Position numbers and translations under genes: made by a program
Shown: one piece after another, positions 52,887-61,792 of the stretch
How the letters are laid out: each line of letters begins with the position of its first letter
Position numbering within the stretch: position 1 is the first letter of the stretch
Assembly (NCBI GenBank): GCA_016871175.1
Contig: VFZL01000001.1
Span: 1-64,000 of the forward strand
Length of the DNA stretch: 64,000 nucleotides
Source: Acidimicrobiia bacterium
Lineage (GTDB): Bacteria > Acidobacteriota > Vicinamibacteria > Vicinamibacterales > CAVVIG01
Direction: 5' to 3'
The notes under the pieces: generated by a model
The model's input: the letters and a program-made list of their open reading frames with translations, nothing else
Database searches by the model: none
What the model was told of the DNA's origin: nothing

Positions 52887-55381
52887 TGCCGCACGCACCC
52901 ATGGGCTCGTCCTCCTCTGCCCTCCACCGCGGTTCGGTGCTGCTGCTCTTTGTCGGCAGCGGCGTGGCCGCGCTCGTGTACGAGGTCGTTTGGTTCCAGA
53001 TGCTCCAGTTCGTGGTCGGCTCGTCGAGCGTCTCGATGGGCATGTTGCTTGCGACCTTCATGGGCGGCAGCTGTATTGGTAGCGTCTGGTTCGCTCGCCT
53101 GGTGTCGGTGCGACACCACCCGCTTCGCGTCTACGCCGTGCTCGAAGCTGCGATCGGCGCCTGCGCGCTCTTGCTTCTCGTGTTCGTGCCGCTCATCGGT
53201 CGTCTGTATACCGCGTGGGCTGGCGCCGGCCCGTCCGGGTTCCTGCTGCGAGGCGTTGTGGCAGCGGCCTGTCTCCTGCCGCCAACTGTGGCCATGGGGG
53301 CCACCTTGCCCGCGATCGGTCGGTGGGTGGAGATGACACCGCGCGGCCTCTCGTGGCTTGGTTTCTTCTACGCGGGCAACACGATCGGCGCCGTCATCGG
53401 GTGTCTTCTCGCGGGCTTCTACCTGCTGCGTCTTCATGACGTCGTCGTGGCAACGATCGTGGCCGCGTCGGTCAACGGGGTCGTGAGTGTCGTGGCGTGG
53501 ACGCTGGCGGCGCGCGACGAGGAATCTGCGCGCCGTGGAGTCGTGTCGGGCAGCGCCGCCCAACCTGGCGGGCGCGGTGAGCGCTGGCGTCGGGTTGCCC
53601 CGCTTGCGGCGATCCCGCTGTCGGGCTACTGCGCGCTGTCGGCGGAAGTGGTCTGGACCCGATATCTTGCGCTGTCGTTTGGCGCCACCGTCTACTCGTT
53701 CGGCATCATCCTGGCGGTGTTTCTCGGCGGCCTCGGGATCGGCAGCGCTCTAGGCGCGGTGCTTGCGGCGCGCCTGCGCCGACCGGCGGTGGGTCTCGGC
53801 GTGGCGCAACTCCTCACAATTCCTGCCATCTGGTACTCCGGCGTGATGCTCGCCCGCGTGCTGCCGACGCTGGCACCAACGGTCTCGATCACGACGACCG
53901 TCTGGCAAGTCTTCGCCGTCGACGTGAGCCGTGCTGTCGTTGCCGTACTGCCTGGGCCGCTCCTCTGGGGTGCGAGCTTTCCCCTGGCGCTGGCATCCTC
54001 CGGTGGAGCGGACCACGACGGCGGCCGGCTCGTGGGCCGCGTCTATGCCGCGAACGCCCTTGGTGCGATCGTTGGCGCGCTCGCGTCCAGCCTCGTCCTG
54101 ATCGGCGCCGCGGGTAGTCAGGTGACTCAGCAGCTCATGATCGGCGTAGCCGCTGTCGCGGCCATTGTGGCGCTGATGGAGACTGGGCGAGTGGGAGAGC
54201 GGAGAGCTGAGAGCCGAGCGCTCGAGCGAGAGCCGCGCCGCTTTCGGAGTCTGGTGGCACGGCGAGCCGCCCTGGCGACCGCCGTCGGCGGCATCGCGGT
54301 GTTCGCGATCCTGAACGTACCGGCCGTTCCCGCGCTGCTCGTGGCATACGGGCGCCACGCAGCCGCGTGGGCCGGTCACGCCGGAGACGTGTTTTTCGTG
54401 GGCGAGGGGTTACAGGCGTCGGTCGCCGTGTCGCGACAGGCGGATGGCTCACTGAACTACCACAACGCCGGCAAGATCCAGGCGTCGAGCCTTCCACAAG
54501 ACATGCGGCTCCAGCGGATGCTTGGTCACCTCACGACGATCGTGCCGAAAGAGGCGCGATCCGTTCTGGTGATCGGGTGCGGCGCCGGAGTCACGGCCGG
54601 AGCGGTGAGCGTCAGCCCGAAGGTGGAACGCGTGACCATCGCCGAGATCGAACCGCTGGTGCCAGCGGTCGTGTCCCGGCACTTCGCTGCTGTAAACCAC
54701 GACGTGCTCCGCAATCCGAAGGTGCGGGTCCACATAGACGACGCCCGCCATTTTTTGGCGACAACGGACGAGCAGTTCGACGCGATCACATCCGATCCCC
54801 TCGACCCTTGGGTCAAGGGTGCCGCGGCGCTCTACACGAAAGAGTTCTTCGAGCTCGCGAAGTCTCGCTTGAAGCCAGGCGGTGTGATGACGCTGTTCGT
54901 ACAGCTGTACGAGAGCAGCCCCGAGGCGGTGAAATCGGAAATCGCGACGTTTTTCGAGGCGTTTCCGCACGGCCTCATCTTCGGCAACACGTTCGACGGG
55001 CGTGCCGAGGACACGGTGCTCGTTGGGGCGACGGAGCCGTTATCGGTAGACGTCGACGCGCTCGAAGCGGCGCACCTTGAGGAGGCGCACGCGCTGGCGC
55101 GGCGCTCGCTCGGCGAGATCGGCATCTACTCGGTGGTCGATCTCCTGGGCCGTTACGCGGGCCGAGCCGCTGACCTGAAGCCGTGGCTCGCCGATGCGGT
55201 CGTCACGCGGGATCGCGACCTCCGGCTGCAGTACCTCGCCGGCCTCGGGCTCAACCAACACCTCGGCCGCGACATCTACCGGCAGATCCTCGAATACCGT
55301 CGCTATCCCGACGATGTGTTCATGGCCCGGGAGCCGCACGCCTCGTGGCTGAGAGAGGCGATTGGGCAGGGCGCGGAATGA
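52886..55381 (+). CDS. Membrane-bound spermidine-synthase-like protein (fused MFS-like and SpeE-like domains)
   Basis: An 831-residue protein: 10-12 membrane helices (about 15-500) with the FFYAGNTIGAVIG and VYAANALGAIVGALAS segments typical of the spermidine-synthase-associated transporter-like domain, then a Rossmann aminopropyltransferase-like domain (about 510-720) with VLVIGCGAGVTAGA, TIAEIEPLVPAV and FDAITSDPLDPWVKGAAALY. The residues that contact decarboxylated AdoMet in classic SpeE are only partly kept, so true polyamine synthesis is uncertain. GTG 52886 overlaps the previous stop; ATG 52901 is an alternative. A copy of the dispersed GAGAGCTGA repeat is inside the coding region (54201-54218), in a cytosolic loop. 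Confidence 0.75.
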   Translation: MPHAPMGSSSSALHRGSVLLLFVGSGVAALVYEVVWFQMLQFVVGSSSVSMGMLLATFMGGSCIGSVWFARLVSVRHHPLRVYAVLEAAIGACALLLLVFVPLIGRLYTAWAGAGPSGFLLRGVVAAACLLPPTVAMGATLPAIGRWVEMTPRGLSWLGFFYAGNTIGAVIGCLLAGFYLLRLHDVVVATIVAASVNGVVSVVAWTLAARDEESARRGVVSGSAAQPGGRGERWRRVAPLAAIPLSGYCALSAEVVWTRYLALSFGATVYSFGIILAVFLGGLGIGSALGAVLAARLRRPAVGLGVAQLLTIPAIWYSGVMLARVLPTLAPTVSITTTVWQVFAVDVSRAVVAVLPGPLLWGASFPLALASSGGADHDGGRLVGRVYAANALGAIVGALASSLVLIGAAGSQVTQQLMIGVAAVAAIVALMETGRVGERRAESRALEREPRRFRSLVARRAALATAVGGIAVFAILNVPAVPALLVAYGRHAAAWAGHAGDVFFVGEGLQASVAVSRQADGSLNYHNAGKIQASSLPQDMRLQRMLGHLTTIVPKEARSVLVIGCGAGVTAGAVSVSPKVERVTIAEIEPLVPAVVSRHFAAVNHDVLRNPKVRVHIDDARHFLATTDEQFDAITSDPLDPWVKGAAALYTKEFFELAKSRLKPGGVMTLFVQLYESSPEAVKSEIATFFEAFPHGLIFGNTFDGRAEDTVLVGATEPLSVDVDALEAAHLEEAHALARRSLGEIGIYSVVDLLGRYAGRAADLKPWLADAVVTRDRDLRLQYLAGLGLNQHLGRDIYRQILEYRRYPDDVFMAREPHASWLREAIGQGAE
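54201..54218 (+). repeat. Dispersed GAGAGCTGA-type repeat, copy 5 (inside a gene)
   Basis: GGAGAGCTGAGAGCCGAG within the spermidine-synthase-like gene; it is translated as the Arg/Glu-rich stretch ERRAESRA between two hydrophobic regions, keeping the frame. Confidence 0.5.
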
Positions 55382-55472
55382 GCTTCCTCGCGTCTGGTCT
55401 GGCGCGGGTCGTCGGACGGTCGCCGTCAAGATGACCCGAATGTCCACGGCAGGCCGATCGGACATCCTGACT

Positions 55473-56402
55473 CTAATCTCGCCCCGTCTCTTCCTCCCCC
55501 AACACGGCTAACAGCGAGAGCGGATCGATGCGGGCGCCTGTGGCGCGGACGGCCCAGTGCAGGTGCGGTCCGGTGACACGGCCGGTTGCGCCGACCAGAC
55601 CCACGATGTCGCCTGTGGTGACCGTGTCACCCTCCTGGACTTTGAACGCAGACAGGTGGGCAAAGAGTGAGAAAAGCCCCAACCCATGATCGAGGATGAC
55701 GGTGTTGCCAGAGAAGTAGAGATCCTCCGCGAGCCTCACTCGACCGCGGTTTGGCGCCTTGATTGGCGTGCCCGCCGGGCTCGAGAAGTCGGCGCCGGTG
55801 TGCGGTGAGCTGCGCGTGTTGTTGAACACGCTGCGGCTGCCGAAACGGCTGTTCGCGGTGTCGATCACCGGCCGCGCGAAGGGACCCGACCAGAGCGCCT
55901 CGAGCGCCGGCGATCGATAGACGCTGTTGATTCTTTCCGTATCGCGCTTGATTCGGTCGAGCGCTGCGGGCGGTGGATTGACCATTGCGGGGTTGACCGT
56001 GAGCCGTCGCGTCGGGAACTGCTTGGGCACCACCGTCAGCGACTGCGTCGTCGAGGCTTTGCCAGCCGGCAACGTCGCCGTCACCGTCGTAGGAAACGTG
56101 CCGGGCTTGGTGGTGAGGTCGATGCCGACCAGAGCCACCCACGTGTCGCCCTCACGGCGGACGGCCCGAACTGTGCGTTCGAACGCCGCCACTGTGACGT
56201 TCGTTCCGCCCGGAGGCACCGTGATGGAGTAGAGCACGAGCTCACCGGGTTGCAGTGACCGCGCTTTCGACTCGACAGCGATCGGGGTCTGCGTCGGGAC
56301 CTTGCGGTCCTCCGGTGCCTGAGCCCTCAGGCGTGTCACGGGGAGCAGGGTCAGCACGGCGAGGCTGGTCACGCTCGCAGCAAGGCGACGGTCGAGCTTC
56401 AC
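55473..56402 (-). CDS. Secreted M23-family peptidase (LytM domain)
   Basis: A 309-residue exported protein with signal peptide (VTSLAVLTLLPVTRLRAQA), an Ig-like N-terminal region (about 40-130) and a C-terminal M23 domain. The zinc ligands are visible: HTGADFSSPAGTPIKAPN (His and Asp) and GPHLHW (HxH). It probably cleaves peptidoglycan cross-links or activates amidases in the periplasm. Length is normal. Confidence 0.88.
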   Translation of the reverse strand: MKLDRRLAASVTSLAVLTLLPVTRLRAQAPEDRKVPTQTPIAVESKARSLQPGELVLYSITVPPGGTNVTVAAFERTVRAVRREGDTWVALVGIDLTTKPGTFPTTVTATLPAGKASTTQSLTVVPKQFPTRRLTVNPAMVNPPPAALDRIKRDTERINSVYRSPALEALWSGPFARPVIDTANSRFGSRSVFNNTRSSPHTGADFSSPAGTPIKAPNRGRVRLAEDLYFSGNTVILDHGLGLFSLFAHLSAFKVQEGDTVTTGDIVGLVGATGRVTGPHLHWAVRATGARIDPLSLLAVLGEEETGRD

Positions 56403-56536
56403 AGGTCGATTCTACTCCCGGGATTCATCTCACTTATCGGCTCCGGATCGGCGGGCAAGCAGAACGCCGAAACGCGCAGGCGCCTGGGGATCTGGGCTCG
56501 GAGGTTCGCGCACCCTCCGCTATGCTGGAGATCGGC

Positions 56537-57004
56537 ATGAGCTCGCCCCGCATTCCGCGAGAGCTTGCGGCCCGCCTGCATCGGGACGCTGATGCAGCGC
56601 GCTGGCAGGTGTCCATCGCGCGCTTCGCCGAAGCGCTGGAGGCGACCTGCGCCAAAGCCGACCCGCACTCAAGTCGCTCTGCCCGTGAGACCGAGTCGGC
56701 GCTGCGTGCGCTCCACTTGCGCGACCTGGCCCTCGCCTGCGCGTGCGCCGACGGTCACGAGCCCGCCTGGGAGCACTTCGTCCTGGAATACCGGCCGTCG
56801 CTGTATCGCGCGGCCGAGACGATTCGGCCGGGCGCTGGCCGTGAGCTGGCGGATTCGCTGTACGCGGAGCTCTTTGGCGTCTCGCTGCGCGGAGAGGCTC
56901 GGACCTCGCTCTTCCGGTACTTCCACGGGCGGAGCAGTCTCCCGACGTGGCTGCGCGCGATCCTCGCGCAGAGGCACGTCGACGCGATTCGCTCGGAACG
57001 CCGG
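56537..57004 (+). pseudogene. ECF-like sigma factor, 5' part (split by IS21 element)
   Basis: The 5' 156 codons of a sigma-70 family gene. ATG 56537 has GGAG 7 bases upstream; an upstream in-frame ATG (56522) adds 5 residues. The segment with EYRPSLYRAAETIRPG, ADSLYAELFGVSL and LPTWLRAILAQRHVDAIRSE resembles sigma region 2. At codon 57002-57004 the gene is cut by an IS21-type element; the 3' part resumes at 59756 in the same frame after removal of the element and one target copy (GAA CGC CGG + CAT GAG). The truncated product would lack region 4. Confidence 0.8.
56999..57004 (+). repeat. Left target-site duplication of the IS21 element
   Basis: CGCCGG directly left of the element; the right flank is CCCCGG, one mismatch. 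A 6-bp duplication is within the known 4-8 bp range for IS21 elements. Confidence 0.55.
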
Positions 57005-57161
57005 TGTCGGTTTTCAGCAGGAAGGGACCCTGCCTTTTCAAAACGTTTCCCCCCTGAGGTGTTCCATCGCCTGACCGCGTGGTGACGGTCCTCAGGGTGC
57101 GGTAATCAGCCGGTTTCTGTCCACACTTTCGCCTCCTCGACTGGTCGAGAGCGGAGCCTGC

Positions 57162-57221
57162 GGGCGCTCGGCGGCGGTGGCCGGAGCCCGAGTGCTGGCA
57201 GGTGGTTGCCGCCGAGCGCCC
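57162..57221. terminator. 14-bp inverted repeat downstream of istB
   Basis: GGGCGCTCGGCGGC (57162-57175) and GCCGCCGAGCGCCC (57208-57221) form a perfect stem with a 32-base loop between the istB stop and the left end of the element. No T tract; it may stop or shield transcription at the element boundary. Confidence 0.4.
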
Positions 57222-57249
57222 CCTCGTGAGCGGTGGCTGAGTGTACCCG

Positions 57250-58029
57250 TCATCGCGAGCGCTCCTTGGTGTCCTTGGCGAGCCGCGGCTTGAGCCGGGG
57301 TCGATAGGATTCGCCGTCGATGACGAGATCATAGGCGTTGCTGGTAAAGCGATCGATGGCGCTCTGGGCGCGCACGGGATCGGCGAAGGTCGCGAGCCAT
57401 TCGTCCGGGCCTCGATTCGAGGTCACGATCACCGAGCCGGTACGATAGCGCTCGAGGAGCAGGTCGTAGAGGTCGCGGCTCTCGACGGGATCGAGGACGT
57501 CGATGGCGAAATCATCGAGGATGAGCAGGTCGACGGCGACCAGCTTGCGGAATTCGGCTTCATAGCTGTTGTCGAGCCGCGCGTGCTTCAGCACTTTGAG
57601 CATCTGGTCGGTGCGGACGGCCAGCACGGTGGCGCCGCGCCGACAGGCGACGTGGCCGAGCGCGTGCGCGTGGAAGGTCTTGCCGACGCCGACGGGGCCG
57701 ACGATGGTGACGTGGGCATGGGCGTCCAGGAAGCGCAGCGTGGCGAGCTCGTTGAGGAGCGCGCGGTCGAAGGTGACCTTCGCGGTCGTGTCCCAGTGTT
57801 CCAAGCGCATCCGGGGATCCAAGCGGGCCTTCTGGACGCGCAGTGTGACGGCCAGGCTTTCGCGACGGGTGACTTCGTCGCTGAAGACCTGCAGCAAGAA
57901 ATCCTGATGAGGGATCTTCTGCTGGCGTGCGAGCGTGAGGCGCTCGGGCAAGATGTCGAGGATGCGCGAGAGCTTCAAGCGGCGCAGCACGGCCTTCAGA
58001 TCCGGACTGATGATCTCGGTGGTGGTCAT
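57250..58029 (-). CDS. istB: IS21 helper ATPase IstB
   Basis: A 259-residue AAA+ ATPase (DnaC-like) that helps the IstA transposase select and activate targets. Walker A GPVGVGKT (about 109-116), Walker B LLILDDFAI and sensor segment VIVTSNRG are present. It overlaps istA by ATGA, the usual IS21 arrangement. Confidence 0.95.
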   Translation of the reverse strand: MTTTEIISPDLKAVLRRLKLSRILDILPERLTLARQQKIPHQDFLLQVFSDEVTRRESLAVTLRVQKARLDPRMRLEHWDTTAKVTFDRALLNELATLRFLDAHAHVTIVGPVGVGKTFHAHALGHVACRRGATVLAVRTDQMLKVLKHARLDNSYEAEFRKLVAVDLLILDDFAIDVLDPVESRDLYDLLLERYRTGSVIVTSNRGPDEWLATFADPVRAQSAIDRFTSNAYDLVIDGESYRPRLKPRLAKDTKERSR

Positions 58030-59615
58030 TGGGACTCCTCTCCTTCAGAGGCCGCAGCAGCGAGCGGCAGTTTGTATTGGGTGGCCGGACGGAGATACCG
58101 CGCGAGCGGGATCACGCGCGCGGGCGGGGCGGCGGGCGGGGCCGTGACGCCCTGCTCGAGCATCCGTTTCAGGCGCTTGACGTCCAGCATGTCGGCGCCG
58201 AGCGCGATCGTACAGACCTCCGTCACGCGCGCGGCGCCGTACCGACGCACGAGGCCGAGCAGCGCGTAGACCCGCCGCATCCGTGTCCAGGGCAGGGGGC
58301 TGTCGAGCAGCGCGGCGGCGTAGCGGCCGATGACGTCGCTGGCGGCCTCGGCCTGGCGGCGGAGCGCATCGACATCGCGCATCGCGTAGACACTGCGCTC
58401 GGCCGGGTAATCGCTGGCATCGATCGACTGGGCGCCGGGCGCCTTCCGCGGGTGCGGCTTGATCAGCAGCCCGCGCGCATAGAAGCGGACAGTGTACGCA
58501 TCCGCGCGGGCCGAGAGCCACTGGCCCACGTGCGTATGCGGGATCGAGTAGACCGCTTTGTCGACGGCGGCAAGCTGATCGCGCCCGACCTTCGGCTCGG
58601 CCCAGAGCGGAATGTCGTACGGGGTGGTGGGCGCCGGCAGCAGCAGCCCGTGCTCTTCGGTCTGAAAGTGCTCGAGCGGCCGGCGCTGCGTGCGACTGTG
58701 CCGCCGCAGGCCGTAGTCATTCAGGCACCAGTGTCGCGCATGCGCGCGTGCGTCCTCGAGTCTGATGAGCACTTCGCCGGCGAAGCAGTCATCGCGGACG
58801 CCGGGTACGGTCCGTTCGACGCGCCCCTTGTCGCGAGCATGCCGCACCCTCGCGGGGTCAATGTGAAAATGCCGAGCCTGCGCGTACTCGAGAACCCCGG
58901 CCGTGATCCGCGGCTCAAGTGGGTCGGCCTGCTTGATGAGGGCCTTGGTGTTGTCCGGAATAATGACCTTGAAGACACCTCCGAAAAACTCCCAGGCCGC
59001 TTCACACGCTTCGATCGCCCGCGCGGTCGTTTCTTCGAAGCTGGGATAGACGAAGCGGTGGCGGGAGCGCACCGCGGTAAAGATGAAGGCGCGAAAGCGG
59101 CGCTTCTTCCGCTCGGGGAGCGTGAGCCACCCGACCCAGCCCGTATCGAGCTGCAGCTCCTGACCGGGCTCGCCGTCGAGTACCGGGATCGTCGTCGCGG
59201 TCTTGCCAAACTGCAGCTCGAGGACTGCGAAGCGGTGGAGCGTGGGATAGGCGATCTCGACGCCATGGCGAATGAGCAGCTTCCGAATCTTGGTGAGCCG
59301 GATGCCATCGCCGAGCCAGCGCTCAATCGCCGTGCGCTGCTCAACGCAACGCGCCCAACCGTCGCCCCGGGGCCGACCGCCGCCAGGATGCAGCGCGAGC
59401 AGGACCTGCCGGACTTCCTCATCGCTGATCGTCGCCCGCACGCGGACGCCGGCGGTCGCCGCGGCTCCGAGATAGCGCCGCATGGTTTTCGGATCGAGTC
59501 CCAGCTGGGCGGCGATGCTCTTCTTCGGCAAGCCCTCGCCGCGGAGCCGCAGGACCTCTTTGACTTCGATCATCGTGACCTCGCGATACATGCACGCCTC
59601 CTGATCCCGGGACAC
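58026..59615 (-). CDS. istA: IS21 transposase IstA
   Basis: A 529-residue DDE transposase. An N-terminal helix-turn-helix (LRGEGLPKKSIAAQLGLDPK, about 27-46) is followed by the catalytic core: Asp in QLDTGWVG, Asp in IIPDNTKAL and Glu in DKGRVERTV. The C-terminal region is typical of IstA. ATG 59615 or ATG 59591 (MYREVTM) may be the start. Apparently intact, so the element may still be mobile. Confidence 0.93.
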   Translation of the reverse strand: MSRDQEACMYREVTMIEVKEVLRLRGEGLPKKSIAAQLGLDPKTMRRYLGAAATAGVRVRATISDEEVRQVLLALHPGGGRPRGDGWARCVEQRTAIERWLGDGIRLTKIRKLLIRHGVEIAYPTLHRFAVLELQFGKTATTIPVLDGEPGQELQLDTGWVGWLTLPERKKRRFRAFIFTAVRSRHRFVYPSFEETTARAIEACEAAWEFFGGVFKVIIPDNTKALIKQADPLEPRITAGVLEYAQARHFHIDPARVRHARDKGRVERTVPGVRDDCFAGEVLIRLEDARAHARHWCLNDYGLRRHSRTQRRPLEHFQTEEHGLLLPAPTTPYDIPLWAEPKVGRDQLAAVDKAVYSIPHTHVGQWLSARADAYTVRFYARGLLIKPHPRKAPGAQSIDASDYPAERSVYAMRDVDALRRQAEAASDVIGRYAAALLDSPLPWTRMRRVYALLGLVRRYGAARVTEVCTIALGADMLDVKRLKRMLEQGVTAPPAAPPARVIPLARYLRPATQYKLPLAAAASEGEESQ

Positions 59616-59749
59616 AGCCCGGGACCGGAGACCTCTCTATCGCGCGGTCAGGCGAAAGGGGGGAAAGGCTTTGAAAAACCTCACTCCAGAGGGGGGAAAG
59701 GTTTTGAAAAACTCGTCAGAAAGGGGTCCCTACATTTTGAGAACCGACA

Positions 59750-59755
59750 CCCCGG
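59750..59755 (+). repeat. Right target-site duplication of the IS21 element
   Basis: CCCCGG directly right of the element, matching CGCCGG on the left with one mismatch. Confidence 0.5.
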
Positions 59756-60214
59756 CATGAGCCGCTGCCCGATGAAGATGTCAGTCCTGGTGTCTCCCGC
59801 TCCTTGTCGTCGCCCGCTTCGGCATCAGCTCCCGCGTCGGTGGAGCGAGATCGGTGGGTGTCGCTGGTCCACCGCACGTTGTCCGTCGCGGTTGCAGCGC
59901 TCGATGCGAAGGACCGCTTGCGGTTGAGCTGTTACTACGTCGAATCGCGGACGCTGGCGGAGATCGGCCGCGTGCTCGGCGAGCACGAGGCGACGGTGTC
60001 GCGGCACCTGTCCAGGATTCGCCGACGATTGCGGACTGAGGTAGAGCAGCAACTCCACGAACGTCACGGAATGACGAACGAGGAGATGGCTGAGTGCTTC
60101 GCTTCGGTCAGCAGGGACGCCGGTCCGCTCGACCTGGGTGCGCTCATCAACGCGCCTCCAGCGAGAGCTGGAATGGCGAGAGCGGCAGGCCCAGGAGCCC
60201 CTGAGACGGGATAG
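59756..60214 (+). pseudogene. ECF-like sigma factor, 3' part (split by IS21 element)
   Basis: The remaining 152 codons of the sigma gene interrupted at 57004. The open frame continues from the element boundary as HEPLPDEDVSPG and contains sigma region 4: LDAKDRLRLSCYYVESRTLA, EIGRVLGEHEATVSRHLSRI and RRRLRTEVEQQL. A TTG at 59804 could start a separate product of 136 residues with region 4 only, but that would lack core-binding region 2. The intact gene would have coded for about 308 residues. It precedes an anti-sigma-type gene, its likely partner. Confidence 0.8.
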
Positions 60215-60344
60215 GGGTGCGCGGCGTAGGCTCGACAGACCGCTTGGGCAAGATCGAGGCGGCGCCGCGTTCTAGGGGTAGGAGCCCCGACGCGTGAGAC
60301 CAGGGGGAGAGACCCTGGAGTAACAACGTCAGCTGGAGTGATCA

Positions 60345-61631
60345 ATGCCAGGCCACATCGACCCAAAAGGAGACATTAAGCCAGCGCTGAAGCTCATGCT
60401 GCGGACCTCGTCCGGAGTGGCGGCGTCCGCATGCCCAGATGCCGAGACGTTGGCTGCCTGGCACGAGCGGACGCTGCCGGCCGCCGAGATGGCGGCCTTC
60501 GAGCACCATGCGGCCGAGTGTGCGCGCTGCCGCGCGATGCTGGCGGCGTTCGTGCGAGCGGACCTTGACGGGTTGGGCGCGGAAGCGGGTGAAGGCGTGG
60601 TCGGCTCCTCGCCGTTTTGGCGACGCTGGCGCCTCAACTGGCTGGTCCCAGTCGCCGCAACCGCGACCGCACTGGCGCTGTACGTCGCCGCGCCTGGCCC
60701 CTCCGACGATCGGAGCGCGGCCGGAACTCCGGAGATACTTGACGGGTTGCGGTTGAACGAGCTTCCAACGCCGCCCGAGAAGCCGCGCGACGATTCGACT
60801 GAACCCTCCGCGACGGGTGAGTACCGTGCTGTGGAACCGCCGGCCCCAGGTTCGGCGACTGTCGAGAACCGAGCAGACACGGTCGACCGACGCAATCAGG
60901 GCTATGCCGACGCAAGCAACGACCAGAAAGCCGCCGCGCCCTTGATACAGATGCCGCCCGCGCCGGCGGCGACGGCCCCGCCTCCTGCTGGGGCTTTTTC
61001 GCCGTTCGCCCCGGTACCTGCAGAGCCGAGATCGGCGGAGCCGCCGCCAGTTGTTGCGCCTTTGCCGCCTCGGGCCGAGCGAGACACGGCCGAAGAGGCC
61101 TTACCGCCACTGGCGGCGCGGGTCCCGCCGAGCGAGGTCCCGCCGCGTCCGGGCCCATCGGCCGCCGCGCCGGGGCTTGTGGACGCCCCGGTGCTGGAAC
61201 GGGCCCCGGGCGCCCCGCGACGTGAGCGCGTAGGGGAGCCGAACGAGCAAGCCATCGGCGCTGTCCGCGATCGCGCGGCTCGCGTCGTGCCACTGTCCGG
61301 GGGATCTAGCAGCCTTCGATTCCGCGTCGACGCCGGTCGCCTCGATCGGAGCACGTCCGGTGATGCCTGGAGCCTCGTGCCTCTGCCGGCGGGAGTGTCT
61401 GCGGGAGACATCACCAGCGGCACCGTGTCCGGTCGGACGATTTGGATGGTCGGACGCGGAGGACTCGTGCTCCATGCCCCGGAGGGCGGACCGTTCACGC
61501 GCGTTCCAGGCCCTTCGTCGGCTGACTTGCGTCTGGTCACCGCCGAGGACGCGCGGACTGCGACAGTGCTCACGAGCGACGGGCGGGAGTACTCGACGGC
61601 CGATGGCGGCACGCGTTGGACGGCCCGCTAG
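60345..61631 (+). CDS. Zinc-finger anti-sigma-type protein with proline-rich linker and BNR-like C-terminus
   Basis: A 428-residue single-pass membrane protein. Residues about 30-65 contain a zinc-finger anti-sigma motif (EHHAAECARCRAML, HxxxCxxC), followed by one membrane helix (LVPVAATATALALYV, about 102-116), a 170-residue Pro/Ala-rich linker and a C-terminal beta-propeller-like module (IWMVGRGGLVLHAPEGG, TVLTSDGREYSTADGGTRW) like Ycf48/BNR repeats. The architecture suggests that an outside sensor controls a cytoplasmic sigma factor; that sigma gene, just upstream, is disrupted by the IS element, leaving this protein without its partner. Confidence 0.78.
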   Translation: MPGHIDPKGDIKPALKLMLRTSSGVAASACPDAETLAAWHERTLPAAEMAAFEHHAAECARCRAMLAAFVRADLDGLGAEAGEGVVGSSPFWRRWRLNWLVPVAATATALALYVAAPGPSDDRSAAGTPEILDGLRLNELPTPPEKPRDDSTEPSATGEYRAVEPPAPGSATVENRADTVDRRNQGYADASNDQKAAAPLIQMPPAPAATAPPPAGAFSPFAPVPAEPRSAEPPPVVAPLPPRAERDTAEEALPPLAARVPPSEVPPRPGPSAAAPGLVDAPVLERAPGAPRRERVGEPNEQAIGAVRDRAARVVPLSGGSSSLRFRVDAGRLDRSTSGDAWSLVPLPAGVSAGDITSGTVSGRTIWMVGRGGLVLHAPEGGPFTRVPGPSSADLRLVTAEDARTATVLTSDGREYSTADGGTRWTAR

Positions 61632-61647
61632 CGCACGGAGGCTCACG

Positions 61648-61672
61648 GGTTCACGGGTTCACGGGGTTCACG
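61648..61672 (+). repeat. Tandem TTCACGGG-type repeat
   Basis: Three imperfect units (TTCACGGG TTCACGGG GTTCACG) in the 160-base gap between the anti-sigma-type gene and the DUF4139 gene, which has no other visible feature besides further ACCCTCGA/AACCCT direct repeats at 61683-61706. Confidence 0.4.
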
Positions 61673-61792
61673 CACCCCAAGAACCCTCGATCCGAACCCT
61701 CGAACCTCAGAAACCCGCAAGAACCTTGAACCTGTCCCGTTCTACGAGCAGAGACGCCTTCGCACGTCGCGGGGCCCGAAAGGATTCTGCTC

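Larger units (their letters stand above)
57005..59749 (-). mobile_element. IS21-family insertion sequence, complete
   Basis: A 2,745-bp element. Ends: TGTCGGTT at 57005-57012 and AACCGACA at 59742-59749; over 26 bases the two ends match at 21 positions, including an AGGGACCC block. Subterminal repeats of the type GGGGGGAAAGGTTTTGAAAA occur twice near the right end (59658-59679, 59691-59712) and once inverted near the left (57035-57054), the multiple end-binding sites expected of IS21. It carries istA and istB on the minus strand, overlapping by ATGA. Both genes look intact, and the 6-bp duplication has one mismatch. It splits an ECF sigma gene. Confidence 0.9.

Noticed and set aside
52547-53563. 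Antisense 338-residue frame across the kinase and spermidine-synthase-like genes
   Set aside because: Composition is His/Arg/Asp-rich without any domain, and both sense genes are well supported.
59804-60214. Separate short sigma-like gene starting at TTG 59804
   Set aside because: The frame is open back to the IS boundary and joins in frame to the upstream sigma fragment, so it is the 3' part of a split gene.
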